The notes below the pieces were generated by a model, which had not been told where the DNA came from, made no database searches, and saw nothing but the letters and a program-made list of their open reading frames with translations. Shown one piece after another: positions 52,251 through 63,825 of a stretch of DNA of 64,000 nt (positions are counted from its first letter, which is position 1; each line of letters opens with the position of its first letter). The position numbers and the translations under genes are program-made. The stretch comes from Ascochyta rabiei (Eukaryota; Ascomycota; Dothideomycetes; Pleosporales; Didymellaceae): positions 310,001 through 374,000 of the forward strand of contig NC_082409.1 in NCBI RefSeq assembly GCF_004011695.2, read 5' to 3'.

Positions 52251-52969
52251 TCATCCAAGCCTGTTCGCACCACTCCTGAGCGCAACACCACCGAACCTAA
52301 CAGCCTCCCTCTTGTCCAGCGCCGCCACGACCGTACACAAGACACCAGCAGCGATAATCCCCGCCCGCGCCAGGTTCAACACCCCCCACTTGTCGATCAG
52401 CGCGTGTGTGGTCTCAACCTCGGCCACGCCAGCCTCGACAGCCTTGTCCTCCAGCGACGTGGACTCGAGCTGCCTCATTCTGGCCTCCAGCTTGTTGTTG
52501 GTGGGCACGATGAACGCGATGGTGAAAGGGATGATACTCGGGAAGAGAATGGCGGCTGCGACGTTGAGCTTGAAGGGCAGCGAGGAGGGGTCCTCTGTCT
52601 ACTTGTCAGCCGTCTGCCGTGTGAGCTCGGGAGGAGCGGGGCGTGCACGTACGGTGGTACGCGACATATGCCGTCGCAAGACTACTTGCAATGGCGAGCG
52701 GCTTGCCGTAGAACCCGCCAATGGTGAGCACGGTGAACCACTGCTTGGCTGCCAGCGGCGCAGGAGCTTGCATCACCGCAGGCACGGCGGTGAGCGAGAG
52801 ACCTGCATTCTGGCCTGCACACGTGATGTCAGTGATCCACGTCCTGGGAAGTAAATCTCAACAAGGTTCAGCGTAGGTACCCACCAAGGAGGAATCCGCT
52901 TGCTGTGATGCCAACCGCCTGCGCGATGAACAGACCGGGCGGGGTCTTCTGATCGAACAACGAAGCCAT
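52251..52969 (-). CDS. DUF1772 (anthrone-oxygenase-like) membrane protein
   Basis: Three exons (52969-52885, 52814-52653, 52594-52251) encode 196 residues. The first exon reads MASLFDQKTPPGLFIAQAVG, and across intron 1 comes FLLGQNAGLSLTAVPAVMQAP. The second exon holds WFTVLTIGGFYGKPLAIASS. The third holds LPFKLNVAAAILFPSIIPFT, then VPTNNKLEARM and a final helix (NLARAGIIAAGVLCTVVAAL). Four membrane segments and the LPTNxKL-type motif define the DUF1772 family. This includes anthrone oxygenases of polyketide pathways and many proteins of unknown role. No polyketide synthase lies in this window, so a biosynthetic role is not supported. Introns are 70 and 58 bp. Confidence 0.87.
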
Positions 52970-53524
52970 GCTTCATTCACTAGATTCGGTAATACTGAAT
53001 ATAGGATAGAAACCACTACTATATATATGGGTACAAGATAGCTGTATGATCGCCAGAAGTGGGTGGCCTTATCATGGAGCTATCTCAAGCTCCCCGCGAA
53101 AATGTAGTGGTAGCACCAATGGCCTGACACGTCCGCACCTCCTCGATCTCCTAGAGGTCAAAACATCCAGATGTTCGCTCATGTTGCGAGATTCCATGGT
53201 ACCAGGCTTGCGCGATACAACGTTCGTGTGCGCGCCTGACAAAAGGTTCATGAGTACTTGAAGCGGACTTTACCGGCGTCTGAACCTGAACGCGTCCATC
53301 CAAGGTGAAACCGCAACGCTACAACTCCAGTACTAACGTCCGTTCCTTTCTATCGTGTTGTAAACGTGTCACATACCATCTCTTCGCGTTAGCTGTCGTC
53401 TTAATTATTGCTCACTCTATAGACGCGTCTTAACTTGGATCACGCAGCCCAAAGCGTGACACATCAACAGACGTCCAGGACCACGTACGGCCAGCCCACC
53501 CAGCACCAGCCCACCAGCACCACC
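52970..53524. other. divergent promoter region
   Basis: About 550 bp between the DUF1772 and DUF7053-like genes. A tatatata run near 53020-53027 could be a TATA element for the DUF1772 gene. Confidence 0.35.
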
Positions 53525-54105
53525 ATGTTCTGTAAGCCCCCCTCCACCCATCCACAACCTCCCATTCTAACCGCCCCCCAGCATTCACCTCCACCGCGAC
53601 CCTGCACCACGTAACCCACCTCCCCCCCTCGACAACCTTCGCGCACGCACTCGCACACCTCCAGAACCACGACCTCCTCATCCGCCTCGACCCAGACCTC
53701 TCACACTACGAGACGCTCCCCTCCCCCGCCTCCGCCCCCGACACAAAATGCTACAAAGTCACAGACAACATGCACACGCTCCCCAAAGGGCTCTGGGACA
53801 CCACCGTCACCTTCGAAGCCGACATCACCAACACCGACGATGGGATTGAGTGGATCATCCGCGCGCCGCTTGGGTTGCTGCAGAGGACGACGTGGCGGGT
53901 GCTCAAGCGGGAGGGCACGGGGAGCGAGGAGGGCGCGAACGTCGTGGATGGCGTGGGCGAGTGGAGTTTAGTCGAGGATGTGGAGATTAAAGCGAATCGT
54001 GTATTGGTGGGGACTGTGAAGGGGAAGTGCGAGGAGAATTGGAGAGGGGTGCACAGGAGGTTTGTGGGGCATCTGTTGGAGGGGGTGAAGGCTGGGGGGG
54101 AGTAA
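53525..54105 (+). CDS. DUF7053-like fungal protein (START/polyketide-cyclase-like fold?)
   Basis: Two exons, a 7-nt first exon (53525-53531) and 53582-54105, give 176 residues; the 50-bp intron is gtaagc...cccag. The product reads MFSFTSTATLHHVTHLPPST, then HLQNHDLLIRLDPDLSHYE, KCYKVTDNMHTLPKGLWDTT, and IEWIIRAPLGLLQRTTWRV. The ending is ENWRGVHRRFVGHLLEGV. The succession (LPP...L.NHD.LIRL.P, Y.VTD....LP.GLWD....F....DG....I.AP.G) is typical of DUF7053 proteins of ascomycetes, of unknown function. The beta-rich pattern with a long C-terminal helix suggests a START-like ligand-binding fold; that is inference. Confidence 0.8.
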
Positions 54106-54989
54106 GTAGATGGTCAGAGCGCGGTGGGAGAGGAGCGATGGTAGAGATCAGATTGGGTTGCAGGTAAAGGATAGACGACGAAGGTTAGACGGATCGCTGT
54201 TGTAGTGGGAGCAATTGTCCTCTCTTCTTGAACTGTACGCTACTCTACTCCGCGGTTGGCACGCTCTTCCATCGTGTAGATCGATGACTTGACGGAAATC
54301 ATAACAATATCTGCGGGTTTGTAGAACGTAAAGGTCGGTACAATGTGGCTCTTCGTAGAGCTAACCGCAAGCGTTATCAAGTCGTACAGCGTTGTTTGCT
54401 TTTGTCCAGAGCTGAGACTAGGTAGGATGGTATGACAAAGCTGCATGCCTGCATAAGCTTTGATTCCTGATTCCACAGGCATGTCTTGCCAACATCCAAC
54501 GCCGTCTTTTTTGATTACAACGCACAGCTTAGGTCTCATCACGCTAATTACGCCAAAGCTAGAATGTCGAGCAAACATATCCATTACTAGTTACACTCTT
54601 TCAGGGGTTCGTTGTTTGCTCAGTGTGCAGGGCTGGATGCGGGGCTGGGTGCCAAGTGTTTGCTCATCAAGTAGAAGCGCACAGATGAAAAATGCTGATC
54701 GCATTTTGATATCCGGATACTCCAGGTCCTGTTGTCTCGAGCTCCGGCTAGCGGCCATCCACGCTAATGGCGCCCCACCTTTTGCAGCGCTTATTGTTCC
54801 AAACAAACATCAGCACAACTTCTCCCTCTAGCTCGGTGTTATCAACATGCTGCAAATTTGCCTCAGATGACCGTCGGTCGCTTCGTCTAATTACGTTCTT
54901 CAGTCTCGAGCATCTCCTCCTGGCGCGTCTCGCTGCGCGCCCCTGCTGGCGCACAGTCCAGAGACGACCAGACGTTCTCGGTCGCAAAC
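54106..54989. other. intergenic region with one weak frame
   Basis: About 880 bp. Contains the weak minus frame listed separately (54240-54584); otherwise no support. Confidence 0.35.
54240..54584 (-). CDS. small hypothetical protein (weak)
   Basis: ATG-started frame of 114 codons (MDMFARHSSFGVISVMRPKL ... YTMEERANRGVE). Composition is reasonable for coding, with no motif. Could be a lone exon or chance. Confidence 0.25.
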   Translation of the reverse strand: MDMFARHSSFGVISVMRPKLCVVIKKDGVGCWQDMPVESGIKAYAGMQLCHTILPSLSSGQKQTTLYDLITLAVSSTKSHIVPTFTFYKPADIVMISVKSSIYTMEERANRGVE

Positions 54990-57429
54990 ATGCCCTTGTT
55001 GAATGAGCTGCATAGATATATAAAGAAAAGGCCATTGAGACCTCCCGCAGACGACCCAGGATTAGGCTACCTGCTGGGCTTTGACATTGAAGAGGAGAAA
55101 CGACAGCCCATCAAGACCTACATACGTCAACTGTGGCTTGCTTTCCAGAGCGGTCCAGGTTCCATGCCGAGGTGCTTTCTCGATGACAAGTCGACAGAGT
55201 TTTCAAAAGAGATTGACGAGTGGGTTTCGGACTATGCCAACGATCCGAACCTTTTGGCAGAAGAAGTCGCGAAAGATCCCGTTGTTGTTGACCGGCGCAC
55301 CACGCCCATCCAAATTCGTAGTGCGTTCATGGAAGACACGGCGCACACGTTGCTTGTTACGAGAGACTGGGGTGAACAGCTCTGGGGGCACAGGAAGTAC
55401 TGTGTAGCCCCGTTAGCAAACGCAAAAGCAAAGAAGGGAGAGGAAAGCCCAGCATGGCCAAGAGATCGAGAAACGTGAGTCACTCTATCGACAATCCTGA
55501 TGTTAAAGACTCATGGTTGACTCCAGGATTTCCATGGCCGTTCGCCGATGGATAGCTGCGCGGCTGCAAGAAAAGTTGAACAATCCGGTAGAGAGGAAGT
55601 GGATCCCTCGTGTCCCGTGTCCGGAAAACCCTGCTGAGAGGCGTGAATCGATAGCTGCTAGATTTGCGGAAATAGAACGCTACGACTCGGGAGAGGAAAC
55701 TGAGGCAGTTGCGGAGTTCGAGGTCGAGGAGGTCGAGGAGGTCGAGGAGGTCGCGGAGGTTGATGCCGTCGAGGAAGTCGTCCCAGAAGAAAGCGAGCAG
55801 AACGCGGCGCAACCACCTTGTCCCCAAACACCGGAAGAGCAGCGCAAACGCCGACGTTCTACGAGACAGCGAAAACCTTCAAGGCGTGTGATTGATGGCC
55901 AACAATCGTTATTGTCGCGTGACGTGGCAGACTTTTCATTAGATCAAGCCGACTACCCGGCCGACGAACGGAGAACTACCCGCAAAAGAGCACTGAGGTA
56001 CGCGAATTTCATTCCCGATCTTCGCGATGAGGCAGAACGATCTCGAAGTCTTGATTCTTATATCGACCGACGTTTTCCTGACGCCAGTGACGCATTCCTA
56101 TCCGCCCAGTCGGCCTCGAAGAGGAAGCGCAACGAACAGCAATTTCCCTCCAAGCGTAGTAAGGCAGCTCCAGACTCAGAAGAGCCAAGGGGCCCGCTTC
56201 CTACACCCGCAACTAGTATCTGTATTGCACAGCTTCCGTCAGAAGACGACCGAATCTCTCCAACACCGAATATTGCCCCCAGTATGGGTCTTGTAGACGT
56301 GGAGAGTTTTGGAACCGACTGCAATACCCTACCTGCACCAAAGGCACTAGTGTTACAACAAGATGGTTTAGTTGCCGACAAAGCCGTGCGTCAACATGAG
56401 AACCAGAGCTTTGCTGCAAATGGTTCGCTTCACCCACAAAAGCCATCAAGATCAGGTTGGCATGATGTCGTGCTGCTGCCCAGTCCTGAAGAGTCTAGCC
56501 CGCTAGAATCCACAAGAGCGCTAGGGACTGCGCCAACCCTGGAGCACGATCGGGCCAAGGAAGGAAGACTCGACTTTACATCATATACACCAGCAAACTT
56601 AGACATCGACTTTGATCAGTATGCTGATCCCAGTGCCGACGACTCGCAACTGGATGTGTCACAAGACCGCGTTTCCGCCGAGGTTGTTCCTGAGACCCAG
56701 CATTTGCCGTTGAGTTCGAACGAAGCGGTATCAATTGAACGACAGGGGAATCTACCCATGCCTGTTCAGAGCAGTCCCAGGAACGGCCAGCCATTTACAA
56801 AGTTGGCAACCGCTCTTAGCCATGGACACCAAAAAGTCGAGCTAAAGCCCTGTCTACCACCACTACGGTGGGAAAATCCCGACTTGAACATCCTGAGGAG
56901 GATGGTAAACAGTCTTGTATCCGTTCTCGATGGGAGTCTCACATATGAATACATGGTGGATTGTGCGGTCATCAGTGTTCAAAAGTCTTTCGAAACAGCC
57001 ACGAAAGATTTGCAAGAGCCAGAAGAAACCGCTTTAGGTTGGCCTGTAAGAATACTCATTCATCATACAGCAGAGTTTGCGATTCTTCGACGCCGTAGTC
57101 GCTTAAACCAGATCATTGGCAGTGACAAACCCTGCGCTAGCCCAGTCAGAGACTATGACAGTACTGCTCTATTCTCGAAGCTGGATGAACTGGCACAGTG
57201 GTTTATCAGCAGAATACCCAAATGGAGTGATGGATGCTGCCATCTAAAGCTGGCCGCTTGCCACGATATGAAAATCTTGTTCGAAGAGTCGCTTCTTCGG
57301 AAACCAGACTATGAATCCAACGAAATCGTCTTCGATACCTTGCAGGCGTACTCGAAGCTGCACCACCATCTTTGGAGCAAATATATTTCAGGAGAAGGTG
57401 GATTAAGTCTGGGCGACGATGACGACTAG
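54990..57429 (+). CDS. 795-residue uncharacterised protein with an acidic Glu-Val repeat
   Basis: Two exons, 54990-55474 and 55527-57429, with a 52-bp intron (gtgagt...ctccag) restoring RETISMAVRRW. The N-terminal ~190 residues look folded: LGYLLGFDIEEEKRQPIKTY, WLAFQSGPGSMPRCFLDD, DWGEQLWGHRKYCVAPL. Then comes EFEVEEVEEVEEVAEVDAVE near residue 220, basic patches (KRRRSTRQRKPSRR, KRKRNEQQFPSKR) fitting a nuclear protein, and a long disordered middle. A helical C-terminal domain lies from about 600 to 795 (LNILRRMVNSLVSVLDGSLT, DELAQWFISRIPKW, LQAYSKLHHHLWSKY) and ends in DDDD. Family not recognised. A second frame starts inside its last codons. Confidence 0.8.
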
Positions 57430-58003
57430 GCGACCTAAACCTGAGTCCGCCTCGCAAGAGTGGAGGGGTCTCTTCTTCGTAAGAAACTTGTTCCGCTTGG
57501 CGAGACTTTACCACGAAACCACACTTACACCTGGCCACGATGGTCAGCGAAATATCACGCTCGATGAAGGTGTAGTGCTTCCTCAGGGTGGGATCAACGA
57601 ATCGTCCTGGCCATCGACCGATGAGGTCATCATTGGATATTCACAAGCAGACCTCGCTACCAGAACGGTCCCGACAAGTCTTTCACCCAAGCGGATAGAA
57701 GCAATGGCGGCTGAGCATGGTCATACAAGCAGGTGAACGTCTCTTGCCATGTGAAACCAGCTCAAAGAATAGTTCCATCTCGACTCCCTAGATGAACACG
57801 ACACGCTTTGTGAAAGGACACGCGCGGCAGAAACCCACCTGATGCATGAACACCACAGAACGCCTGAATCACACAGTGACGCGCTCGACGTTTCCAACCT
57901 GGATCAAAATCTCGTGGAGAATACAGACGATGTGATTCGGCAGGCAAAATCAACGCGACGTCTGCAGACGACACACTTGGGCTTTGCAGCTCCTTGATGT
58001 TCT
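57419..58003 (+). CDS. possible downstream gene overlapping the previous stop (unresolved exons)
   Basis: An ATG at 57419, 11 nt before the end of the previous stop codon, opens a 105-codon frame (MTTRRPKPESASQEWRGLFF ... EAMAAEHGHTSR) ending at 57736. After a possible intron (gtgaac at 57733 ... aatag at 57771-57775) an open stretch of about 75 codons follows: FHLDSLDEHDTLCERTRAAE ... THLGFAAP, with a TGA. The two pieces do not join in frame with these exact splice sites, so the model is incomplete. It may be a separate gene or lost 3' exons of the upstream one. Confidence 0.3.
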
Positions 58004-58609
58004 GAACTATATATCTGCGAGCCGTCTTTGGATGGTTACGCAGTCACAGCTCCCACGCATGGTCAATCAGTTCCAAGGCTTTAATTCTCTCGGTACGCAC
58101 ATTGGTCTGGTTATCTGCCAGAGAATTACATGACAGAGATGGACCGCCGGTTCAAATTGCAGCCGTATTTTCTGCCCTTCCTTCGGAGATGGGATTCGAA
58201 TCGCGCTGATGAATCTCTTGGGGCAATTGCTTCCTGTCTCAGAGACCTGAGCCAGCATGGCTTTTCATTCAACGTTCTTTTGTTGCAACCCTCTTCCTGA
58301 ACCTACCTACCCCTTTTTGTTTAACACGAAACCCAGTTCGGTTTGTTGAGACCGTTTGCGGTTGCGTAAGTCAATGGCTAGCAAGTCACGTGGAGTGGAG
58401 CCTTTGATGAGAATGGTGGTAGGGCGTGCAAATGTCAACCTCTCTCGTTAGCGTTGTTAGTGAATCAACGTCGGACATGTTATATTGCATGCTCGGTTTC
58501 TTCACTGCTCGATTCAAGCACTACCAAAATTTCCAGACCTCCACAGAAACCCTTCCTTTTCATACACCACTAAAATATATCCATTCACATCGCCCACCTC
58601 CCACCCAAA
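58004..58609. other. intergenic region
   Basis: About 600 bp with no supported gene. Promoter of the B3/4 gene on the right. Confidence 0.4.
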
Positions 58610-59323
58610 ATGTCCAAAGCCACCGACGCCATCCTGCACGCAGCAAAGATAGCGCCCGAGGTGCTCAAACTGCGCCCAGACTACCGCGCACTCTTGGTAG
58701 TCGTAGAGAACATCCCCAAAGGCCCCAGCGACAGCACCAGCGAAGCGCTCCTCCAATCCGCCGAGTCCTCGGCCCGCACAGCCCTCTCCACACAGGCCGT
58801 CACCGACATCCCGCACATTGCCGCTTGGCGCGACGCTTACAAGAGCTTCGGCGCTAAGCCGAAGAAGGACAGATGTAGTCTGGAGTCGCTCATGCGGCGC
58901 GCGGAAGGCGGGCTGCCGCGCGTGAACCGCCTGACGGACATCTACAACGCCATCAGCGTGAAGCATCAGATTCCGTTTGGCGGCGAGGATCTGGATAAGT
59001 ACCGCGGCGCGCCGTGCTTGGTTCGCGCGACTGGGAAGGAGACGTTCGAGACGACGGCTGCGGGGGTGAAGGTCGCGGAGTTTGCGCCGGTTGGCGAGGT
59101 GGTGTGGTGTGACGACGCAGGCATTACTTGTCGGAGGTGGAATTGGCGACAGTGCTCGCGGACTGCGATTGAGGATGGGACGACCAGGGTCTTATTTATT
59201 CTCGATGCGCTGGAGCCTTGCAAGGATGCTACGCTGGAGGGTGCTGTTGATGAGCTTGTTGCGGTTTTGAAGAGTCTGTCGCCGGAGGTGAGCGCTTCTC
59301 GACGTTTGATCACGGCGTCATAG
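58610..59323 (+). CDS. B3/4-domain protein (PheT-like fold)
   Basis: Intronless, 237 residues. After LRPDYRALLVVVENIPKGPS comes WRDAYKSFGAKPKKDRCSLE, then RRAEGGLPRVNRLTDIYNAI and SVKHQIPFGGEDLDKYRG. The later AEFAPVGEVVWCDDAGITCR and RRWNWRQCSRTAIEDGTTRV complete the pattern. W/A-x-Y-K/R-x-x-G then LP.VN.L.D.YN..S is the signature of the B3/4 domain found in the beta subunit of phenylalanyl-tRNA synthetase and in stand-alone proteins of unknown role. These may handle mischarged tRNA or amino acids. The start has a good context (aaaATGtcc). Intact. Confidence 0.9.
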   Translation: MSKATDAILHAAKIAPEVLKLRPDYRALLVVVENIPKGPSDSTSEALLQSAESSARTALSTQAVTDIPHIAAWRDAYKSFGAKPKKDRCSLESLMRRAEGGLPRVNRLTDIYNAISVKHQIPFGGEDLDKYRGAPCLVRATGKETFETTAAGVKVAEFAPVGEVVWCDDAGITCRRWNWRQCSRTAIEDGTTRVLFILDALEPCKDATLEGAVDELVAVLKSLSPEVSASRRLITAS

Positions 59324-59440
59324 GAGTGGGGGTTGTGTAGCTTACACTTTTGGAAGTCATGGTGTTTGACTAGCATATGGTAGCGAACACTGCTTGATTG
59401 TTTTCTAACAGTGCATATTGACTGCTATCATGTCAGCAGC

Positions 59441-60792
59441 TCATACTTGCGTCCCGAATGGCGAGCTATCAAGCTTGAACCAGCCTGGCTGCGACTTCTG
59501 AAGTGCACGAGAAACAGAGACAGCCGGGAAGGTTGGTGCGGCGGAGAAAAATCTGTCAACCATGTCGCTAATGAGTGTGGCATCGAGCTTGAACAAAGCA
59601 GACCACATGAACGTGCGGAAGCCAACAGGTATTTCTGCACTCAGTTGTGGTATCAACGCTACAAGAGAGCTATTTGCTGTGTCATCCTGAACTGTCGGAA
59701 TGGCAAGGTAGTCTTTCAAGATTGTGGGTGCGTTGGCTGTATCGATTGGAGAGGCGTACTCAAGCTCTGTGAACGCCATCTTGAGGCCCTCATAAGCCGA
59801 GAAAGACAAAGTGTGCGCAGCATCTGGGTCATTGCCAACTTTGGTGGTTGTGTTGACAAAAGCGTCAATCAGATTTGGGATCTCGGTGTCAAGGTGCATG
59901 CGGAAACCTCCCCACATGGGACCTTGCAAGATGGTTGAAGGAAGTGACGACGCCGAAATTGTTACCGCCACCTCGCAGGGCCCAGTATAGATCGGGAAAT
60001 GATCGTGGGCTTGCGATGACGATGATTCCAGAGGCCGTCACTACCTCATACGAGGCAACGTTGTCGTAAGCGAGGCCACGTTTGTTTGTAGGATGATAAA
60101 TCCCACCACCAAGCTTGAGCGTCGTTGGTCTCCAGCGCAACAGGTTATACGTAGGATTCACTTACTGTCAGTCCTCCAACTCCGACAGACGCAGCTCGGC
60201 CGCCCACGACTGCACAGTCGTATGTGTAAAGGTAGGCATACACATCGTACCACTTATGGCTCGGTCCAACTGCAACTGTCTTCTTGCCTTCCGACAGCTG
60301 AAGAGTCTGAAGTCCTGCCAAATCCATGGTGATACCACCCTCGATGCTGGACGCACCCGTGAACGCGCCATGCCCACCACTTTCAGCGGCATAAAGGCAC
60401 GGAATTAGGCGAGACAAGAGAATAAACGTTGAAACCTCGAGGGTGGCTTCTGGTATGAAGGTGCAATACGATTGTGTGTCATTCTGCTGTTTAGACCAGT
60501 GGCTCGGATGCGTGTCAGTTGCAGCTTTTTTTGGCCCGAAGATTAATTGCAGCGAAGTCGCACTGGTCAAAATCAGCGGAAGGATGAGAAAAGCAGTGCT
60601 CAACTTACTGTTACCGAGCATGGGTTGAGGGAATGTCCAGTCAGCTCTGTTATTTCTGGAAGCATAGACGCATTGACTCCGTTGGCGATCAGGGCATCCG
60701 TGACGTTGAAGTCTGGTGCTTCGAATATTTGCTGAGTGTGAGCTCCAGCTGCTAAGGAGAAGGCAACGAGTAACTGAAGGGCTGCATCTCAT
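59441..60792 (-). pseudogene. decayed FAD-linked oxidoreductase (berberine-bridge-enzyme type)
   Basis: The family order is visible on the minus strand. There is a secretion-signal-like LQLLVAFSLAAGAHTQ, then FNVTDALIANGVNASMLPEI and an intron of about 45 bp (gtaagttgag...tgaccag). YCTFIPEATLEVSTFILLSR, SGGHGAFTGASSIEGGITMD and VVGGRAASVGVGGLT follow. A second intron (gtaagtgaat...gctcaag) leads to LGGGIYHPTNKRGLAYDNV, FPDLYWALRGGGNNFGVV and GPMWGGFRMHLDTE. Damage: the start ATG is out of frame with the signal peptide. An A7 run near 60530-60536 shifts the frame. Another frameshift lies between GVVTSF and ILQGPMWGG near 59935. The protein stops near 59441 without the C-terminal BBE segment. 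An intact copy would be a secreted flavin oxidase. Confidence 0.82.
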
Positions 60793-62036
60793 GTCGAAAC
60801 GGGAAGGACTTCTGATTTAGGCTGTGATCTATCGGGTTCAGCTTAGAGACAAGCCGCTCAGATTTCTTACATGCAATGTCTGAGATTTTGAACTTCTGAC
60901 ACAATTAATGTGATGTGACGTAGCAGCGATTCAATACTACGGTAGTAGGTCCAGAGCACTTGTCGTACAGAGATTGAACCAACCGAAGGATTCTCGTAGT
61001 AGTCGAAGAAGGAACACCAGCGAAATAGTACCTGGCATGATTTTAGCCATCGGACTGTCCCATGCTGAAGCAAATACTGTGTGCTCGAAACACGCCCTAA
61101 ATATTACTATGCCATAGTACAACATGTCCTTGCATCGCCGTCACCTACATCCTTCATATCTTGCTGGCATTGAGACGCTGATGTGTACAATCTGAAGCAC
61201 GTCTTCGTCCTATCAGAAGCTCCCTCAAACAGACAAGCGTTCGGGGCGAGAGAGTGTATCCTGGCAAATTGTCGGGTTGTCAGTTGAGATGGAGAAGGCA
61301 GGATTCAGGGCCCCTGTTCCGGCCTCGGCTGACGCCAAAATCTAGTCCGCCTTTGCAGAACAACCACGGAGAAAGAACCTCTCACGTGCCTCCCTCCAGT
61401 CGAATTGCCGACATCAACCACCAAGAATACGCGTTCTTCTATCCAGCGCAAGATGTTTTATCCATCACAATTTCGAGTGATAGGTACGCGGAGAATACGC
61501 AAATGGCGAGCGCCGGTGGCAAACGCGGGTTGAAAACGACTCAATCCTGCAGCTGCTGCGGCACAGCGCGCAGTACATCTTCCCCCTAACCGTATTGCCC
61601 TCCAGTCCATCATGGAATATCATCCTTTTTCGTGCATTCTAAGACGCCGGTGAAAGGCGTTTGTGGTATAGGAGGACTGCAGTAGTATTCCTCTTGGGTA
61701 TGAGTAAGTAAGTCTCATTTCGAGGTTCTGATACTGGAAATTCATAGCCCTCGAAGAACGGCACTGGTCCACCCCTTGATATGTCTGAAAGGAATGGTAC
61801 CTACAACTAATCACGGCTCTCTACCGACATTTCGCTCACCATCCATGTTGGTGTTACCCATGTTCATGGGTCGAAGAGGCATAGCACGAGGAACAACACA
61901 GGGCACATACATGTGTAAACCTCGTTGATGATACTACGGCCTGCAGTTCATAATATAGAGTCCTCTATCCGTTTTGTTCGTACCCTACAGTGCCTTTTCA
62001 CATCTCATTTCATTTTATCTCAAGCGACTTTCCAGA
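60793..62036. other. intergenic region
   Basis: About 1.2 kb, AT-richer than neighbours. No supported gene; a plus frame at 61254-61589 has no motif. Confidence 0.4.
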
Positions 62037-62870
62037 ATGTCGCGTGAGTATAAACTACCGACTAACGCCTTCCCGCAACGCACGGTCGCTGCTGTCGGCT
62101 ATGCTAGCATCTTCATCGTTTCTGCCGTCCTGCTTTCACGAATAAGCATGTTCTTCTATCGACCAAGAATATTAGCAGCGGAGGACTGTTTGATCTTCAT
62201 TGCCTACGTCTTCTTTATCACACAGTGCTCGCTGTACATTGCCATAGCCCCTTTGTCTGATCGAGTCTTGGGGGCCCAAGAAGGAAAGATACCATACTAC
62301 TAGGGGCAGTTGGAGGATTGCCTTATGCTCGGGTGACTGTGAAGCCCAGCTCTGATGATCTTCTGGATAATCCTTTGGTCTGTGAAACTTTCACTCATAC
62401 TTCTGTACCGAAAGCTCATTGTCGGTCTGTCTGCGATCTACAAGAGAGTATGGTGGGCGGTCATCATATTTCCAATCATTGTGAGTACCTGAGCAGTTAG
62501 ATCCGCTGGATTTAGTCCCGATTAGGACAGACTCAGATAGGGAACCTTGTTGCCTACTTCCTGTCGTGCGAGACTGTGAAAGGCATGTTCGATGGCGGCT
62601 GCCATGACATGGTCCGGCAATTCGCCAGTCTTTGGTACTCATATGCTGTCGATACTACAACAAATCTCATGAGGAAGTACAATGCCGCTGCGAGAATATG
62701 CCCCATTTCTAAATATACATACAGTCACCACCTTCCCCCTGCATCTTATGTGGAATATGCAAATGCCTCGTGGACAGAGGGTCGCCATGATGGCATTATT
62801 CGCCAGTGGATTCCTTTGCATATTTATTGAAACCCTGCGTGCCGCTCAGATCACGATCAACACCCACTGA
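62037..62870 (+). pseudogene. decayed fungal rhodopsin-fold (Pth11-related) membrane protein
   Basis: The ATG at 62037 starts an intact N-terminal part (ASIFIVSAVLLSRISMFFYR, LAAEDCLIFIAYVFFITQCS, YIAIAPLSDRVLGAQEGKIP) ending in TAG at 62301-62303. The same frame then has two TGA before IILWSVKLSLILLYRKLIVG. Past an intron-like gtgagt...attag, a shifted frame reads LVAYFLSCETVKGMFDGGCH, then MVRQFASLWYSYAVDTTTNL. A third frame holds LHLMWNMQMPRGQRVAMMAL and FASGFLCIFIETLRAAQI. This is the seven-helix order of the fungal rhodopsin-domain family (YxYAVD, MPR-Q). Several stops and frameshifts make a pseudogene; the tail is missing. Confidence 0.78.
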
Positions 62871-63825
62871 TGGTACCTGGCTTGCTTTAATGGGGCATGG
62901 TAGAATGTGCAATCGGTCAGCCTCTGTCAATGTTAACGGACTACTTATGGTTTGTTGTGCATAATAGTCAAGAAGAGCTTGCGAAGGCTTATGATGGAAT
63001 CATGACATCAACGAGTGTGAAGAGGGAAGACGCTCCAATACCTTGTAATCAGCCATCTTGATGCTGGAGAATGCAGCTTTACCGCTGTACTCTCGCGCAC
63101 CTGTAATGTAAATAAGCGCGCCTTTCTTTAGACTTTAGGGGTTTCTGCATTCCTTTAGAACTCAGCTGCAATTGTATAGGTGATCATTTGTACGAGTCTG
63201 CCGTAGAAAGAGCACTGAAACTGCCTTCCTTCTCAGTGTCTGTAGTCTCTCTAGTATAGTACGCTTCGCCGTCTTTCTTTATTCATTGCTGCGCAACATT
63301 AGACTCTACGCCACAGCTGCCTGCATGGTCATGAAGCTGCGATTGTGAGGCACAGGTTTTTCAGCAAGTCGAGGATTCAAAATATGGTGAAAGGTTGTGT
63401 TTTGGACAAAAGGTAGCAATGGCAGACAGCCGTGGACACGCATTGTTCAAGGTAAACCACCATGCACAACGTTTTGTCGTAGATCATCACTGACTAGCAG
63501 TAGAAGGACATTTGTGGCTGGTCTAGACCACTGTGCCATAAGGCTCGAGTTCACTCTATCATCACTCAATAGATACCTGCTCACCGATGATCAGAGGGTG
63601 AGGAGTTGGGTAAGATCCATATTAAATTTTCTATCTGGGACTTAACGCCAGTGATCTAGGAAAGCTTTTTTAGCGAAACCTAGTACAAGGCAAGGGACTT
63701 ACGTATTACATGATCCTAGAACATTGTGCTAAATCCTGTACTTTGCGCCTCGGACAAATTCAAGGACCGCCACGATCCCACCAAGGTAAATTGTAAAACA
63801 AGAATGAAGCTTGAAATACGAGACC
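62871..63825. other. intergenic region
   Basis: About 955 bp with no supported gene. Confidence 0.4.

Noticed and set aside
52251..52969. DUF1772 gene as part of an anthraquinone pathway
   Set aside because: The family is broad and no polyketide synthase or partner enzyme is nearby.
58180..58215. gggattcgaatcgcgc as a tRNA T-arm
   Set aside because: No matching acceptor, anticodon or D arm could be folded around it.
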